A stretch of DNA of 64,000 nt, taken from Humulus lupulus (lineage: Eukaryota > Streptophyta > Magnoliopsida > Rosales > Cannabaceae). The stretch spans positions 136,501,701-136,565,700 of the forward strand of contig NC_084795.1 of assembly GCF_963169125.1 (NCBI RefSeq), written 5' to 3'. Both the position numbers and the translations under genes were made by a program. The stretch's first letter is position 1. Each line of letters opens with the position of its first letter. The notes under the pieces are model-generated. The model was not told where the DNA came from. It worked only from the letters and a program-made list of their open reading frames with translations, and did not search any database. Of the stretch, positions 32,964 through 45,126 are shown in pieces.

Positions 32964-33214
32964 CTCGGCCGCCACGGTCGACAAATTGTGCAGGACGGAA
33001 ACCTAAAATGTATATTTTGCCATTAGAGTGGCTTGAACTATTTGTAACTTCTAGAATTTGTTGTAACTAAGACATCTAAACCCTGTTTCGAGTCTCCATG
33101 TACTAAATCGTCATTTTTAATGAAAATAGCCTGTTTGTAACCAAAATCTTTTTATTCCTACTCTGATAATGGTATAGAGCTTACACTTTGTCTGAATGAC
33201 TTGATTAGCAAGTC
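32964..33214 (+). other. conserved stem-loops H1 and H2, A3
   Basis: H1 is CTCGGCC-GCCAC-GGTCGAC (last pair lost). H2 is GACTTG-ATTAG-CAAGTC, perfect. Confidence 0.5.
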
Positions 33215-33272
33215 TTGCACTATTTTAAACACACAGTGTAACGGTCTTGGTTATCTAGAGCGTTACAGCTTA

Positions 33273-34572
33273 CATCTGATTCCATCCCTGGCACTAATCC
33301 AATCACCATTCTAGTCTCCTTTCATATAAAAGAAACCCTGGCAAACCACCTGGAAACACATTCAGAACCCACAGACTAATCCAGTCTATCTTGATCTCAT
33401 TGGCACGATCTAAGCGATATCCACCACGCTAGCTAAGAGTTCTATGCATCTCTCTGCAACAAAACTCTAGCTCTCACTACAGATATCATAAGCATACAGA
33501 ACCATGTACCATGCCAATTATCACTAGGCTTCCCACTCTCAAGCCCAAGAGTTACTATCCCTTCCTTGCCATTTATCATTGCCCCATAAATACTTAGACA
33601 ATCCATACCCTGGATCAAACCAAAGCCATTCATAACCAGCTTTATCAAAATCACTGATAAGTCCTTTTTCATCGCAATTCAACTCATCCCTTGGATTACC
33701 GATACAGTACCATCTTCCCATCACAACATAACCATGTGATCTACATACCTTTCCATATGCAACAAATAAAGGAACAGCATGGCACCAAAACCAATCAGCA
33801 TAACCAAGAAATCATAACTAGAAAATTGACCTGCCACCCCCGAGGAACTAGTCTCAGTCTCAGACTCTGACTGCCTCGGAATAAACACTCGAGTTAGAAT
33901 TGAGCTGTCTATCCCCTTTTTCTCATGCTCTCCTAGCCTTGGGCAATCCTTTTTGAAATTCCCAACCAGGCCACATGCGAAACATGCCCTTGCTCGGCAT
34001 TCTCCCAAATGACGCCTCTTGCACCGCGTGCATATTGGACGAGTCTTCCAGCTTTCACTCTTACTTGCTCTAATAAGTGGAGATACCACAAACTGGGCTC
34101 CGTGCTCCCTGGAACTCTTCTTCTCATCTTTTATGCTCTCAACAGCAAGAGCCTTCTCTACCACGTGAGCATAGGTGGAGACTTCATGCACTGGGGCAAC
34201 TCTAACGCCCTGAGCTATTACAGGATTCAATCCCTGAACAAACTTTTCCTTCCAAGCTATATCTGCGAGTACCATGTCAAAAGCGAACTTAGCCAACCCA
34301 TCGAATTTTCTAACATACTGGGCTACTGTTGCCTTACCTTGAACGAGATTCAGAAACTCATTCATCTTAGCAGTCTTAGCTGCATCACAGTAATACTTCT
34401 CATTAAACAGTTGCCTAAACTCTTTCCAGTCCATCACAGCTGTGTCTCGTGTCTGGGACACTACCTCCAACCACGTCCGGGCATCATCCCGCAATACATA
34501 TGTCGCACAGATCACCCTACCGTGACCTACCAGCCCCATACTGTCTAGAATGGAACTGATCATGCTTATCCT
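33273..34572 (-). pseudogene. gag: B4 gag and protease remnants
   Basis: Gag is open from about 34570 to 33721. It contains ISMISSILDSMGLVGHG, the AFDMVLADIAWKEKFVQGLNP segment and a Cys-rich end with knuckle CFACGLVGNFKKDC, in which the usual His is Asn. The protease follows at about 33850-33442: the active-site region reads LIGFGAM instead of DSGAT, while ILIKLV...IQGMDCL keeps the downstream segment. The gag start is missing because LTR sequence is fused directly at 34572. It is the longest open frame in the window (304 codons) but cannot be functional as a capsid gene in this context. Confidence 0.88.
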
Positions 34573-35627
34573 AGAATTTCCTCCTGACCTCAAATACTCC
34601 CAATTTATCATCAAATAAACATTCTTATTACCCAATAATTGACCCCGTTATGACAAAACCCCTAACTCATAATATAAGAACGTCTCATGCCGAATAGCTC
34701 GAATATATCTCCATAATAATGAAATCTCATTCACAAAATACAATATGCGCCCAAATATACAAATATGCCCTCAATAGGCCAAATTACCAAAATGCCCTTA
34801 TAATTATAAATACACCCATATGCATGCATTTATCATCATATAATAATATAATTCACATTAACATGCATATAATCATTTAATATCATAATAAATCAATTAT
34901 GGCCCTCCCGGCCTCCTAATTAAGGTCCTAACCCTTATTAGGAAATTTGGGGAATTACAGGTAAGCATTAAACTGTTATTTTAGCTAGTTAATTCGGTGG
35001 TTATTGGCTGGTTTTCTTACTTCTTTTAGGGTGTTGAAGTTGAAGATTAAATCTTGAGTTTGATGAGTTTTAAAGCTAGAGTTTTTTAGCTTTTGTTGTT
35101 GGAATCATAGTGGAACTTCTGGGATGATTAAAATAAATTGTTTGATTGATTTAAGGTGTAATTGGCTTGGTTTTGGTTGAGAAAATGGTGGTGTTTTTGG
35201 GTTTTGACGAGGTCGAGCCACGGCTCAGTTCTTGGTATGTCGCAGCCCTTCGAAGCAGATGGAGGCTGAGGAAGAAGGGCGGGCCGCGGCATGGGGTATG
35301 CTGAGTTGTGGCCCATGTCTATTTCTGGGCATGGTTGAGCCTCTGTTTGGGGCCATGCTGTAGCATGGGAAGTTTGAGCTGCGGCCCTTAAGGGCATTTC
35401 TAGCCTTTTGGAGTTTTTAAGCATAGGAACCTAACTTAGGGTGCTCGGGATCGATCCCACTACCATGTTTGGTGGAATTCGATGTCCTGGAGGCTAGAAC
35501 TCTATCCTGAAACGCTTATACAATTATTGATGGAATCATTTATCATGGTTGTGACTAGGTATACGCTTGGGCTCGAGGCAGGATCGTGCTCGGGGGTCGT
35601 CTTTCTTCATCAAAGCACTTGAAATTA
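34573..35627. repeat. duplicated segment, copy 2 (1055 bp)
   Basis: Partner of 27856-28910. Here the A2 LTR continues normally into AAAGGTAAG at 35627-35635, so this copy has the ancestral right-hand context. The left side is fused to B4 gag. Confidence 0.93.
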
Positions 35628-36233
35628 AAGGTAAGAAAACTGCACCTGTATATGTGGATAGGATGGGACTAAGTGTTCCCTATGTTTGTATGCACTGTTA
35701 TATGATTGTGATAAACCATGTGAATATGTTGGGACTAAGAGTTCCCTATAATTGTATGAACGTCATGAAGTGGTATTATGCCACAGGGACATGTGATAAA
35801 CGGCCTAAGAGTGCCAAAATCAATACTTGCGCACAGAGCGCAGCTCAGCCACTGGTAGCTGAGGACAGCTTAATAATCACTAAGCTCGGCTTAAGTGGGC
35901 CGGAGGTAGTGGGGTAAGCACTGGGCTGGGCCTAAGCAAGCCAAAGACAGTGGATTAAATAGAGGGTGCGGCCTACGGGCGTTAACCCTAGTTGTTGCTT
36001 GACGTGTATTCTATTGTTAATTTTTGTGTATGATATGTTGAATATATGGAACTAGATCATTGGTTATTGACTGATGTGATGTATTGAATGAATGTTATGG
36101 CTTGCTGGGTAATTGATAAATGACTTGTAAATCATTTGGTTATGCACTGTGAACTACTTAGTTGTTGGTAATGATTGTATTAGATATTGTGTTTTCTTGC
36201 TGGGCCTTATCTCACGGGTGCTACGTGGTGCAG
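35559..36233 (+). other. putative LTR exon 2 (35559-35630) and intron 2 (35631-36233) of A2
   Basis: Exon 2 is 72 nt, between TTGTGACTAG and AAAG|GTAAGAAAAC. The intron is 603 nt and ends GGTGCAG|GTAAAGG with CTCAC at about 36211-36215. Confidence 0.5.
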
Positions 36234-36304
36234 GTAAAGGCAAGGGTAAGACGATTCAACCATGGGTTGGAGAGCTCTGGGGGTGAGGTGTACATTGTCA
36301 GCTG

Positions 36305-36553
36305 CTCGGCCGCCACGGTCGAGGGATTGCACAGGGACGGAAACCTAAAACGTGTATTTTTCCATTAGAGTGGCTTGATTATTTACTTGATTTGAAAATT
36401 CAGTAATTACGTTATTTAAACCCTGATTTGGGATCCCATGTACCAAATATTTATTCTAATGAAAATTATTCTTTTATAACCAAAATCTTGTAAACCTAGC
36501 CTGTTTGTGTCATTAGGTTCACATTTTTATTTAAATGACTTGATTAGCAAGTC
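36305..36553 (+). other. conserved stem-loops H1 and H2, A2 5' LTR
   Basis: H1 is CTCGGCC-GCCAC-GGTCGAG with a G-T wobble at pair five. H2 is GACTTG-ATTAG-CAAGTC. The A2 3' LTR keeps H2 at 43904-43920; its H1 region was replaced. Confidence 0.5.
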
Positions 36554-36609
36554 TCGCACTATTTTAAACACACAATGCAATGGTCTTGGTTATCCAGGGT
36601 GTTACAACT

Positions 36610-36621
36610 TGGTATCAGAGC
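36610..36621 (+). other. primer-binding site of A2
   Basis: TGGTATCAGAGC, 3 nt after the LTR end, identical to A1. The next 30 nt are also nearly the same as in A1. Confidence 0.95.
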
Positions 36622-39600
36622 GTCCTAGGTTTAAGGGTTCTTGAAGATAGGCTGGATGTGTACACTCGCCGCTAAAGACAAGCTCGACTCAGGGTTCTGT
36701 AAATGAATATATGAGACTTTATGCTTAAGTTCTTAACTGAGATATGAATGTATTATGTTGTATGGCTGTAGGGAGCATGAGAAACTGATAGGGCCTGGCC
36801 CTTGACTATTGTGTGATGAGATTGAGGTGTGCTGATCAGCATTGCTATTGCATGTGAATGAATACTTGGATAATGGTCTGCATACTGAGTGTATGTGGTT
36901 AATTGCTTGAATTGAATTTATATGTTATATTTGTTTATTGGCTTGTAGGAAGCATGATAGAGTGTGAATATACGTGGTAGTAATAATTTGGTAGCTAAAT
37001 GCATAGAGTTGCGAATTTTGCTTTATGTGTGCATGAATATTATGGTTATTTGGACCTGGATGTGGTTTGGTTTGGAGTGTGAACCTCAGGGCCAAGGAGT
37101 TAGTCAGCAGTGGCGGATGAATTCAAATTTTTTGCGTCCAGAATGGTTAAGTAGGCCTGGCATTGTGTTATAGGGGGGGTTGCAGATGATAGTTGGGGTT
37201 GGAAACCTCCATCCGCCCCTGAAAATCGCAGCAGATGTCGCTAGTATATGAGTAAGTTGTGGGGTATTTCATGGAAGGCTTAGAAGGCATTATCCTTTGG
37301 TTTAGAGGAAAGTTCAAGTTTGCCTAAGAATTGGTCAATGGATGGGCAAAGCTAATTCCATCCTTGGTTATATGAAGATGAGAGGTCATAAATAAGGAGT
37401 TGCGCTAAGTACTTGTGGCAGAAGGATGCCAGGAGATGGTATCCAGATTGAGATATTGGCATGGTGGGTTGGAAAGAACTCAGATAATGATTTGATAAAA
37501 GAGGTTATGAGGACATAGTTTGAGTTGCGGAGACTAATAGGTTTACGGGCTTAATTTGAAATGATAAGGGAACGATAGTGTATGTCAATGTGTTTCGTGA
37601 ATTGGGTAATTTATTTTGGGAAATTGGTACTGGAGGGTGTGGCTAGAAGAACGACCCAGTTAGGGATCAAACTCTGGGATGGGCCAGAGCGCCAGGGTCG
37701 CTCCAATGTATGGGATCTTCATCTGTGTTTAGGCAGCAGTGAGGGCCATGTTATTTGAGATCTGTGGAATGAGGTATAGAGCATGAATGTCGTAGGGCAA
37801 GAGAGGCAAATGATAGTATTTCCATTGGTAGAATTTAGTAAGGACAAATTCTCGGTAATCGTGGTAGAAGAATCCCGGATAGTTCTATGGCTCCTGGTTT
37901 TGACAGGAAGGGGTCTGATTTACAAGATAGTCGTCAGGACAGTGATGGGAACCAGTAAGGTTACTAAGTATGCACCAGAGGCAGGGGACGCCACCTGGGA
38001 AGATGCCAAGTGAGGGCACGACTTCTACATGGAATGATTTGCTATGTTAGGATGGATTTTCCGTGGTTAGGGAACGGAAAGCTGGAATGCCTTGTTACAT
38101 TTGAGCCCGAGGCTAGTTCCTCAAAGATGATTAGTTGACTAGATAGTTCACGTTTTTGGTTATATAATGAGCTGGAAGAGTTCGGTGTTGAGAATGTCTC
38201 AGGAAAGATTCAAACATTGAGAGTATGCCTCAAGGGTATTGTGCAAGGGGCTGAAAATTTTAGTATTTGTTGAGGAGGAGTTAGAAACTTCTGGAAGAGG
38301 AATTGGAATACAAGTAATAGAGAGGTTTATAGAGAAAACAATAGAGTTCGTCATATGCAAGCCTTGACATGAATCAGAGTGAGAGTTAATCTGTTAAGAG
38401 ACAGCCATGGATTATAGAGGATATCATTGGGAGGACTCTAGTTGGACTGAATGGAAACTAAGCTGACCAGTAGGGAGTCAGATAGGTGTATAAGGAAGGA
38501 TTGGGTACGCTTAAGGACTCGGCTACAGATAGGTTCAGTGTCAGGGACATTGTGGAAGATGGTAATTGTTGACAGAAAGAATTACTGAAGCAGTTGAAGA
38601 AGGTTGACCTCAGGGTGAATCAGATAGAGCATCGCATTGTGGGCATTGTTTGCATCGTCTGTTAAGGATGAAGAGTTTAAATACCTGGTTACAAGACAGG
38701 ACAATGTCTCTAGGAATTGATCTACGATCTGGTTATTACCAGTTGGAGATCAAGGAAAGAGACATTTCGGGAGTTACTACTTGTACCGAGTAAAGTGTAA
38801 TGAATGGGTAACAAAGTTTCTTAATTGACTCAAGCTTCAGCAACACAGGTAAGTTCTTCAAGCAGAAAATATAAGCATAGTATGGACAAGTCTTCTTCAG
38901 GTTTATTGGCGGTATGTTGGACTACTCTCCAGTCAGAAGTGGAAAGCAAATGACGACTCTGCTGATGATGTTAGTTCTAAGGAAGAAGGGTCACAGGTAA
39001 GTCTCCATGAAGTGTCGGTTTGGTCTCGCCAGGGGTATTCGGAATAGTGCTACAAGAAGAAGAGGGGACAAGTATGAAGGGATTTGATCTGAAGCCACGG
39101 AGAAGCTATTGAAGAACGTCTGAAGGATAGGGAGCACAATAAGATTGGCAAATGCATCATCTACTACATAAGTACCTTCGCGGAGAGCTACACCAGAGAT
39201 TAGAGGGATAGTAAAACTTGAAGTTAGACTTAATGGATAGTGTCAGATTAGAAGATTCAGAAGACAGAGTAAGAATTGATTAGCGTTTGGTGATGTGAGA
39301 ATATGCATGTTATGGTTGAATACAGAAGGGTAGCATAAAGGACCTAACCTTGGATAAAGATATGAAACTATGAGGGGTGCATCACAGGTTGGGGCACGCC
39401 CAGGCTCAGACTGACGATAGGATGGATCAAGCCTCGCGGGAAGTAAAAATGGGAACATGGTCGGCATACTTGGAACGATAGGTAGGCAATGTGTGCATAT
39501 TGTAAGGTAATGAATGTTTGGTTATTTGTAAGAAAGATAACCTTGAGACCGAGATTTGATGAAATGTAATGGATGGATGGTTGATGTTAGAAATCCTCGA

Positions 39601-40903
39601 TTGTATGAGGGAAAGATTTAATTGGAAGCGGATCTCTTACTTGGGAGGTGTGTGTCAGTTAAAAAGAAAGTCACAGATTATAACGGACTGGACAAGGTAA
39701 CGATTGAGATTGGTATAGCCACAGTGTGTGGTGATGAATAGGTACGTATTCCTTTGGACAATGGAATCCAAAGTGATGGTTTTGGTGGAAACAGGGAAGA
39801 ACCCTGTCATTCTAAATGGATGTCGTTCCACCTCCTAGGGTATGTTGTACCAGGAAGTTTGAGTGAGTGACAAAATGTAGTGTGCTTGAATATTGAAAGG
39901 TAAAGTGATATGGTGGTGGATCATAGGAATGGACCACATTGGACTATAAGTAAGGTGATTGGACCGAGAAAGTTGTAACTCAGCTGAACGAGTTAATGAA
40001 ATTTGGTTCGTATGAACGAGTAATGGGGCAGGGCATTGGTAATGCTAAGTTGAGACCCTATAGTTTTCCAAGTTTTGGAAAGGAACTAGAGAACGAAGAG
40101 AATAGAGTGGGCATCTGAAATTACTGATTTATTGCAGATAGGATAGCAACCTGAGGGCTTGACAGTTATGTTAAGGGATTAGGCGTTGAGTGTGTAACCA
40201 TTTGGGATACTAAGGAAAGTGTAATCTTTGATGAGATAGTCACGGGAAGAATGTTGAAGTACAGCTAAGGTGACACGGCATAGGGCTTGATAAGATAAAA
40301 AGCAGGGAGTGCTATGCAGAGTAGAAAAGTGAAAGATAGTGAATACTACGATTCAGTATTGGTTCAGAAAAAAGAAAAAAAAACCAAAGAGGTTGTTGGA
40401 ATTCTTAAGGCAGGAGTGTCTGCCTATCTGAAAGGACATAGGAACTGGTAAATTGTTAACTTTGGAATACAAAATTCCAGGATGAGAGATTTTTATCTCT
40501 CCGAGTAAGTGCAGACAAGGAAAAGTATGTTATTTAGGAAAAGAAAGGGGAGTTCTAACTCCCGACTCAATAGGAATTCTGAGGTTGTACCAAGGGTTAG
40601 GCTAAGGGCCTACAAGCTGATCTCACCCTGGTAGGGGTGATGACTCATAAGTATTTCTGGTGTCGGACTATGAAACGATCGTTGTGAACTAAACAGACTC
40701 TGGATTTTCTGCAGACCTGATGTGCAAGCAAAAGTTAAAGAAACTATAGTTATCAGACAAGATCTCATGGAACAAGATTGTTACTCACGTTTGGGTGTTG
40801 TCAAAGATTAAGAGTAAAGGCGTTGGACCTTGGGAATTATAGTCAGAGGTATGAGGTCTACTATCTGATGTGTTCGAGTAAATTTCGAGGACGAAATTAT
40901 TAT
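36622..40903 (+). pseudogene. A2 internal region: heavily decayed gag-pol
   Basis: Only short remnants can be matched. A protease-like VTFEPEA is near 38095-38115. An RT fragment GIDLRSGYYQLEIKERDI lies near 38710-38765. A trace of the integrase zinc region is near 40640-40740, and the typical element end CGAGGACGAAATT is at 40886-40898. No open frame exceeds 76 codons and none is convincing. The region keeps roughly full Ty3 gag-pol length (4.3 kb), so decay is by point changes and small indels. The LTR pair is much better preserved than this region, so A2 may already have been non-coding when it inserted. Confidence 0.7.
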
Positions 40904-40913
40904 AAGGAGGGGA
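40904..40913 (+). other. polypurine tract of A2
   Basis: AAGGAGGGGA followed by TAGT and the LTR start at 40918, as in A1 and B1. Confidence 0.9.
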
Positions 40914-40917
40914 TAGT

Positions 40918-43900
40918 TGTAACGACCCAAAATTATTAATAAGGCTAAAGGGCCTTGATTAGTGTGCCGGGAAGGCATAATTGGAGGTTATGTGAATTAA
41001 TGGTGAGAATGCATGTTTATGAGTATTGGATAAGCATGCGGGCCCTGTTTGGCTTGTAAGGGCATAATTGTAATTTTGGCCCGTTAGGGCATAAACGTGA
41101 TTAAATGTGATAAACTTTTGAGACCACATTATTATGTGGATATAAATTTGCAGTGTTCGGCACGAGGTGATCCTAGGGAGCAAGAAGCGGGAAAGTCACA
41201 ACGGAACCTGGTACTTGACTCGGAGCGAGTCAAGGGGTATTTTGGGTAATGGACATTTATTTGGGTTATTGGGTTATGAAAATAAATAATTGGAGATATA
41301 TTTGAGGTTAGGAAACCTAGGTGGGAATACTGGGGAATTTTACCATTTTTCCCTCGGGGACGTTTTTGGTACCCTGAGCCTTTGAGATAACCTTAGAAAC
41401 TTAAGTTAAATAAAACAAAAGAAAAGAAACTTTCAGAACATTGTGAACCGAGCCAAGGCACCCTCTATTCTCTCTCTTCTTCCTCTAAGCTATTCCAAGG
41501 GGAATTTTGAAGAACAAAGCTAGGATTTGGGGCTCTAACACTTGGAGATTGTTCTGTGTCAATTGGTGGATTCAAGCAGAGCTAAGGTAAGCATTAAACT
41601 GTGATTTTAGCTAGTTAATTCAATGGTTATTGACTGGTTTTCTTACTTCTTTTAAGGAGTTGAAGTTGAAGATTGAATCTTGAGTTTGATGAGTTTTAAA
41701 GCTAGAGTTTGTTATGTTTTGCTGTTGGAATCATAGTGGAACTTCTGGGATAATTAAAATAAGCTGTTAGATTGATTTAAGGGCTAATTGGCTTGGTTTT
41801 GGTTGAGAAAATGGTGGTTTTTTTGGGTTTTGACGAGGTCGAGCCACGGCTCAGTTCTTAGTATGTCGCGGCCCTTCGAAGCGGGGGATCGGGGAGCTAG
41901 GCATCGCCGCCTTTCCTCTGTCCTGCTGGGAGGCCGAGCTGCTGACGTTCTTCTGTGGGAGATTCCTCTTTGGAGCCATCTGGTCGCCTAACGTACAAAA
42001 GAAAACATTTTAGAAAAGGCGACCCAAGCATGAGGAAAAAGCAATTATTATTTGCACGAGCTGAGGTAAGCCCAGCCCGTGGAGAGTGGGACCACGCGGT
42101 TCGATGAACACGCGCCTGTGCTCCCAACAGATCCCCAATTACTCGGGATCCGTGTGTCAGGAGGGTCAGGATAGAATTTGCCTTGGGGGAAAGTTTCAGT
42201 AGGCAGAAAATTGCAAAACCACCTGTGAGGCGTGTTCCCTAAGCTACCCGGTTTTTCACCCAAAGTTCCCAAAACTCCTACCCAGAAAATTTTCCCCAGA
42301 GACAACATCCTAAAACCCATACTCTTAAATGATTTCCTACAGCAAAGTTACCCTAACCTAAAAGGGCTTTCCCCCTCCGTATCCACAAAACCCAGTAAAC
42401 CCTTGCATGCAGCTACAGTAAAAATTTTACCTATGCTACAGTGGCATATATTTTCAAAACGCACATGGTCAGGAAACTTATAGTGTGTGGCTGGGAGGTG
42501 GATGGAGGTGTCGCCTTGGTAAAAGCTTCATTGGTGTATTGGCTTCCAAAGCTTTGAAGAAATCCGTGCGCCTAAGCTTCTTGAACGCTGAAAGTGGCAG
42601 TAACAGAGTAGAGGGTTTGTTCTTCTGGGATGAAGAGAGAAGAAGAAGAGAAGTTTGAAAAATTTCGAATGAAAGGGTGGCCCATGCGTAGGGTGGCCAC
42701 CCCTTTTTATATGCGTAAAGGATCACGTGTAGAGGGCCGTTGGATGGCCCTGATGAGGGACCCGAGGCCCTCCACTCAAAATGCGAAACGACGGCTGGGC
42801 ATAGGCTAGGCCATTAAATGCGGTTCTCGTAAGACGTACCGTCACCACCCACGATGTTCCACGTATCAGACGCCTGCGTAAAAAGTGGAATGCGAAGAGT
42901 TCATGGGGAAGTCTAAAAGCCCCTACTGTGGTCTTATATACAACGTAATATACCACGACCAGGAGCTTCGGGGGCAGATGTACGCCCTGGATTTTCCCAC
43001 GGGCTGATTAGCAAGCCGAGCTGCGGCCTAACCATGATTACCTCATGATCATCCCCAGGGTCGGAGCTTCTGTCGTAATGTCGTGCCTTCTTAGCTCGAG
43101 GAAGCCCCAAGAGCTCGCCTTCACCGCCCAAGGCCGGGGCAGGGATTCCGAAGGCCGAAGACCGAACTAAGTATGAAGCTCCTGGTACGAGCTGGATATG
43201 GAGGCTGTGACCCTTTTGTGAAGTCAACACACGCAAGGTAAACGTGCATATATCAGGCATCACGTGTCTGATATCCCCCTGACTTCTCGGACACGCAGCA
43301 AGAACGTGCGTATTCAGACACCCACGACTGGGTTGGGCCGTGCGGCCCATTACCTCCTTACCTATCGATTTGACCACACTTATGTGTCAGGTTTAGGAAT
43401 TAATCATGAATGTCACAGAATTGATACGACAAGTAAGAAGGTCACGGGATGACCTTCTTACCAACTTCCAGGTGCCTTCTCCTATAAATATGGAGACCCT
43501 GGGAGTTGATAGGGGTTGGAAAAAATAATCTCTTGTAAGAAATACTCTGTAATCAAATACCCAATATATATCAATAATATTGACTAGTGGAGTAGAAGGA
43601 TTTTAACCTTTGAACCACTTAAAAAACGTGTCTTGAGTCACCTCTTTCATCCTCTAAGATCATATATCTGTTTCGGTTCTACATTTGGCACTAATCCCTT
43701 TCTCTTCTTCTCTTAATTACCTGTTGGCGAAGAACCGCGTCAACAATTATGTACTTGATTTGAAAATTCAATAATTACGTTTTTAAACCCTGATTTAGGA
43801 TCCCATGTACTAAACATTTATTTTAATGAAAATTATTCTTTTATAACCAAAATATTTTAAACCTAGCCTGTTTGTGTCGTTAGGTTAACATTTTTATTTA

Positions 43901-43973
43901 AATGACTTGATTAGCAAGTCTCGCACTATTTCAAACACACAGTGTAACAGTCTTGGTTATCTATGGCGTTACA
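40918..43973 (+). repeat. A2 3' LTR, middle replaced by a Tat-like fragment
   Basis: LTR sequence is 40918-41882 and 43746-43973. The intervening 1863 bp is foreign, and about 1.1 kb of A2 LTR (matching about 35245-36378) is missing. The palindrome CCACATTATTATGTGG is at 41124-41139, the first donor AAG|GTAAGC at 41586/41587 and H2 at 43904-43920. The GC block is cut at CTTCGAAGC. Confidence 0.88.
41883..43745 (+). mobile_element. E: 5'-truncated Tat-like element (non-coding tail plus 3' LTR)
   Basis: The last part (42979-43745) looks like a complete LTR: TGTACGCCC start, TATAAATA near 43485, and GCGTCAACA end. It is preceded by a purine-rich CTTCGGGGGCAGA run typical of Tat elements just before the 3' LTR. 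Upstream, 41883-42978 is GC-rich non-coding sequence as in the long tails of Tat elements. No target duplication is seen, and the insertion removed part of the host LTR. The clade is inferred. Confidence 0.55.
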
Positions 43974-45126
43974 CATATTTTCCAAACATGCATATTTATA
44001 CATAAAATCACCAAAAGAATAATGCAACTTATACCTATTTTGCATGCATGGTTTTTAAGTCAAAATCATATGGTTGAATATTAGACATATTTTTTAACGT
44101 AAAAGTGCATTTACATGCGATATGCATACGTGAGAACGTTGTTAAAAAGTAACGTTAAAAACGATAATTCATACGTGCTTATTTCTATCGTTTTCAAAAT
44201 AAGGATTTAGCAACATACTTTCTTACCATTATTTATCTCTTTAAAATCAAAAAGTTGATTAAACCTCTTAAAATATTATTTTTATTTCATAAAAATAATT
44301 CATTTAACATTTTTCTTAGTTTCTCATAAAATAATAATTTCATTTATTATTTTAAATAGCATAGAAAATAACAAAACGTGTAGTCATTTAGAAATACTTA
44401 ATAAATTTCTTGTTTCCTTTAGAACATAATTTTTTTTTCAAAATTAATAAAAATTATATGATTAAATGTGAGAATTTATAATTTAAAGTGTGGAAAATGT
44501 ATTTTCACTTATAATATTTAAGACTTGAATTATTTAGGTGTAAGACTCTTAAATTTTAAACAAAGCAATTATTTTAGCTTGTTAACACAACTTTCAGCAA
44601 GTATTTATTTTGTCTAAAATTATAAGTGAATTTAAAACCAAAATATTTTCTCATTTAAATAAAAAAAAACTGCACTTAAATAAAAAGGTGAAACATCATA
44701 TTTACATTTTAGAAAATATCATTTTTACATATACATAACTTAGGGTGTAATTTATTTGATGCACTCACATTATTTATCTCATTTAAAAGACCTTTCTTAT
44801 TTTTAATCAAAAATTTCAGCAACTATTAATTCATTCAATAATCACAACTTGGATTAAAAACCATATTTTCTTCATAAAATATACACAAAAAATTATGTAT
44901 GTATTAATTGAGTAAAAACACCATTTAAATGTGAAATAGAATGTCTTTTTATTTACTTAAGAATCAAATATCACTTGAGGCATCACATGTGCATTTTAAA
45001 ACATTGTTTCACTAATATGCTCGCAAATTAAATATAAAAAAAACAAGCATTATTTCACCAAATCATGTTTAAACAATGTTCATAAAATGCTCTTATCCAT
45101 TTAACAATGTTTATCCATAAATCAAC

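Larger units (their letters stand above)
30836..33267 (+). mobile_element. A3: solo LTR of family A inside B4
   Basis: 2432 bp, TGTAACGACCC ... GCGTTACA, flanked by GCTTA on both sides (30831-30835, 33268-33272). It has donor-like AAAG|GTAAG at 31511/31512 and GAG|GTAAG at 31680/31681, a GC-rich block (about 31960-32070), exon 2 and intron 2 (32236-32892), H1 (32964-32982) and H2 (33198-33214). Instead of the long palindrome it has CCACGTGG near 31001. No internal region remains. Confidence 0.92.
28911..34959 (-). mobile_element. B4: Tekay-like element in minus orientation, near full length but deleted
   Basis: Reading on the minus strand: a 5' LTR stub (34959 to 34573), gag, protease and RT remnants, solo LTR A3 inserted in RT, RT/integrase remnants, a purine tract (28973-28984) and only 60 bp of 3' LTR (28911-28970). 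The right border TTACA is followed by GGTAA (34960-34964), the same site as B3. Most of the 5' LTR, the primer site and the leader are deleted at 34572. Confidence 0.85.
34960..36606 (+). repeat. A2 5' LTR, remaining 3' part
   Basis: Continues the A2 LTR after the GGTAA insertion site to TTACA at 36606. GC-rich block about 35208-35410, exon 2 35559-35630, intron 2 35631-36233, H1 36305-36323, TGGGATCCCA 36429-36438, H2 36537-36553. The 98-codon open frame at 35128-35424 on the minus strand is LTR sequence. Confidence 0.9.
25362..43973 (+). mobile_element. A2: Tekay-like LTR element, coding-degenerate, host of several insertions
   Basis: Starts TGTACCGACCC and ends GGCGTTACA with 5-bp duplication CATAT on each side (25357-25361, 43974-43978). 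The 5' LTR is in three pieces (25362-25655, 28243-28910 duplicated, 34960-36606), interrupted by B3 and B4. The internal region is 36607-40917. The 3' LTR is 40918-43973 and is partly replaced by a Tat-like fragment. Apart from insertions, the LTRs resemble A1's in layout. Confidence 0.9.

Noticed and set aside
37783..38013. 76-codon open frame in A2 internal region
   Set aside because: No family motif; it is one of many short frames in decayed gag-pol.
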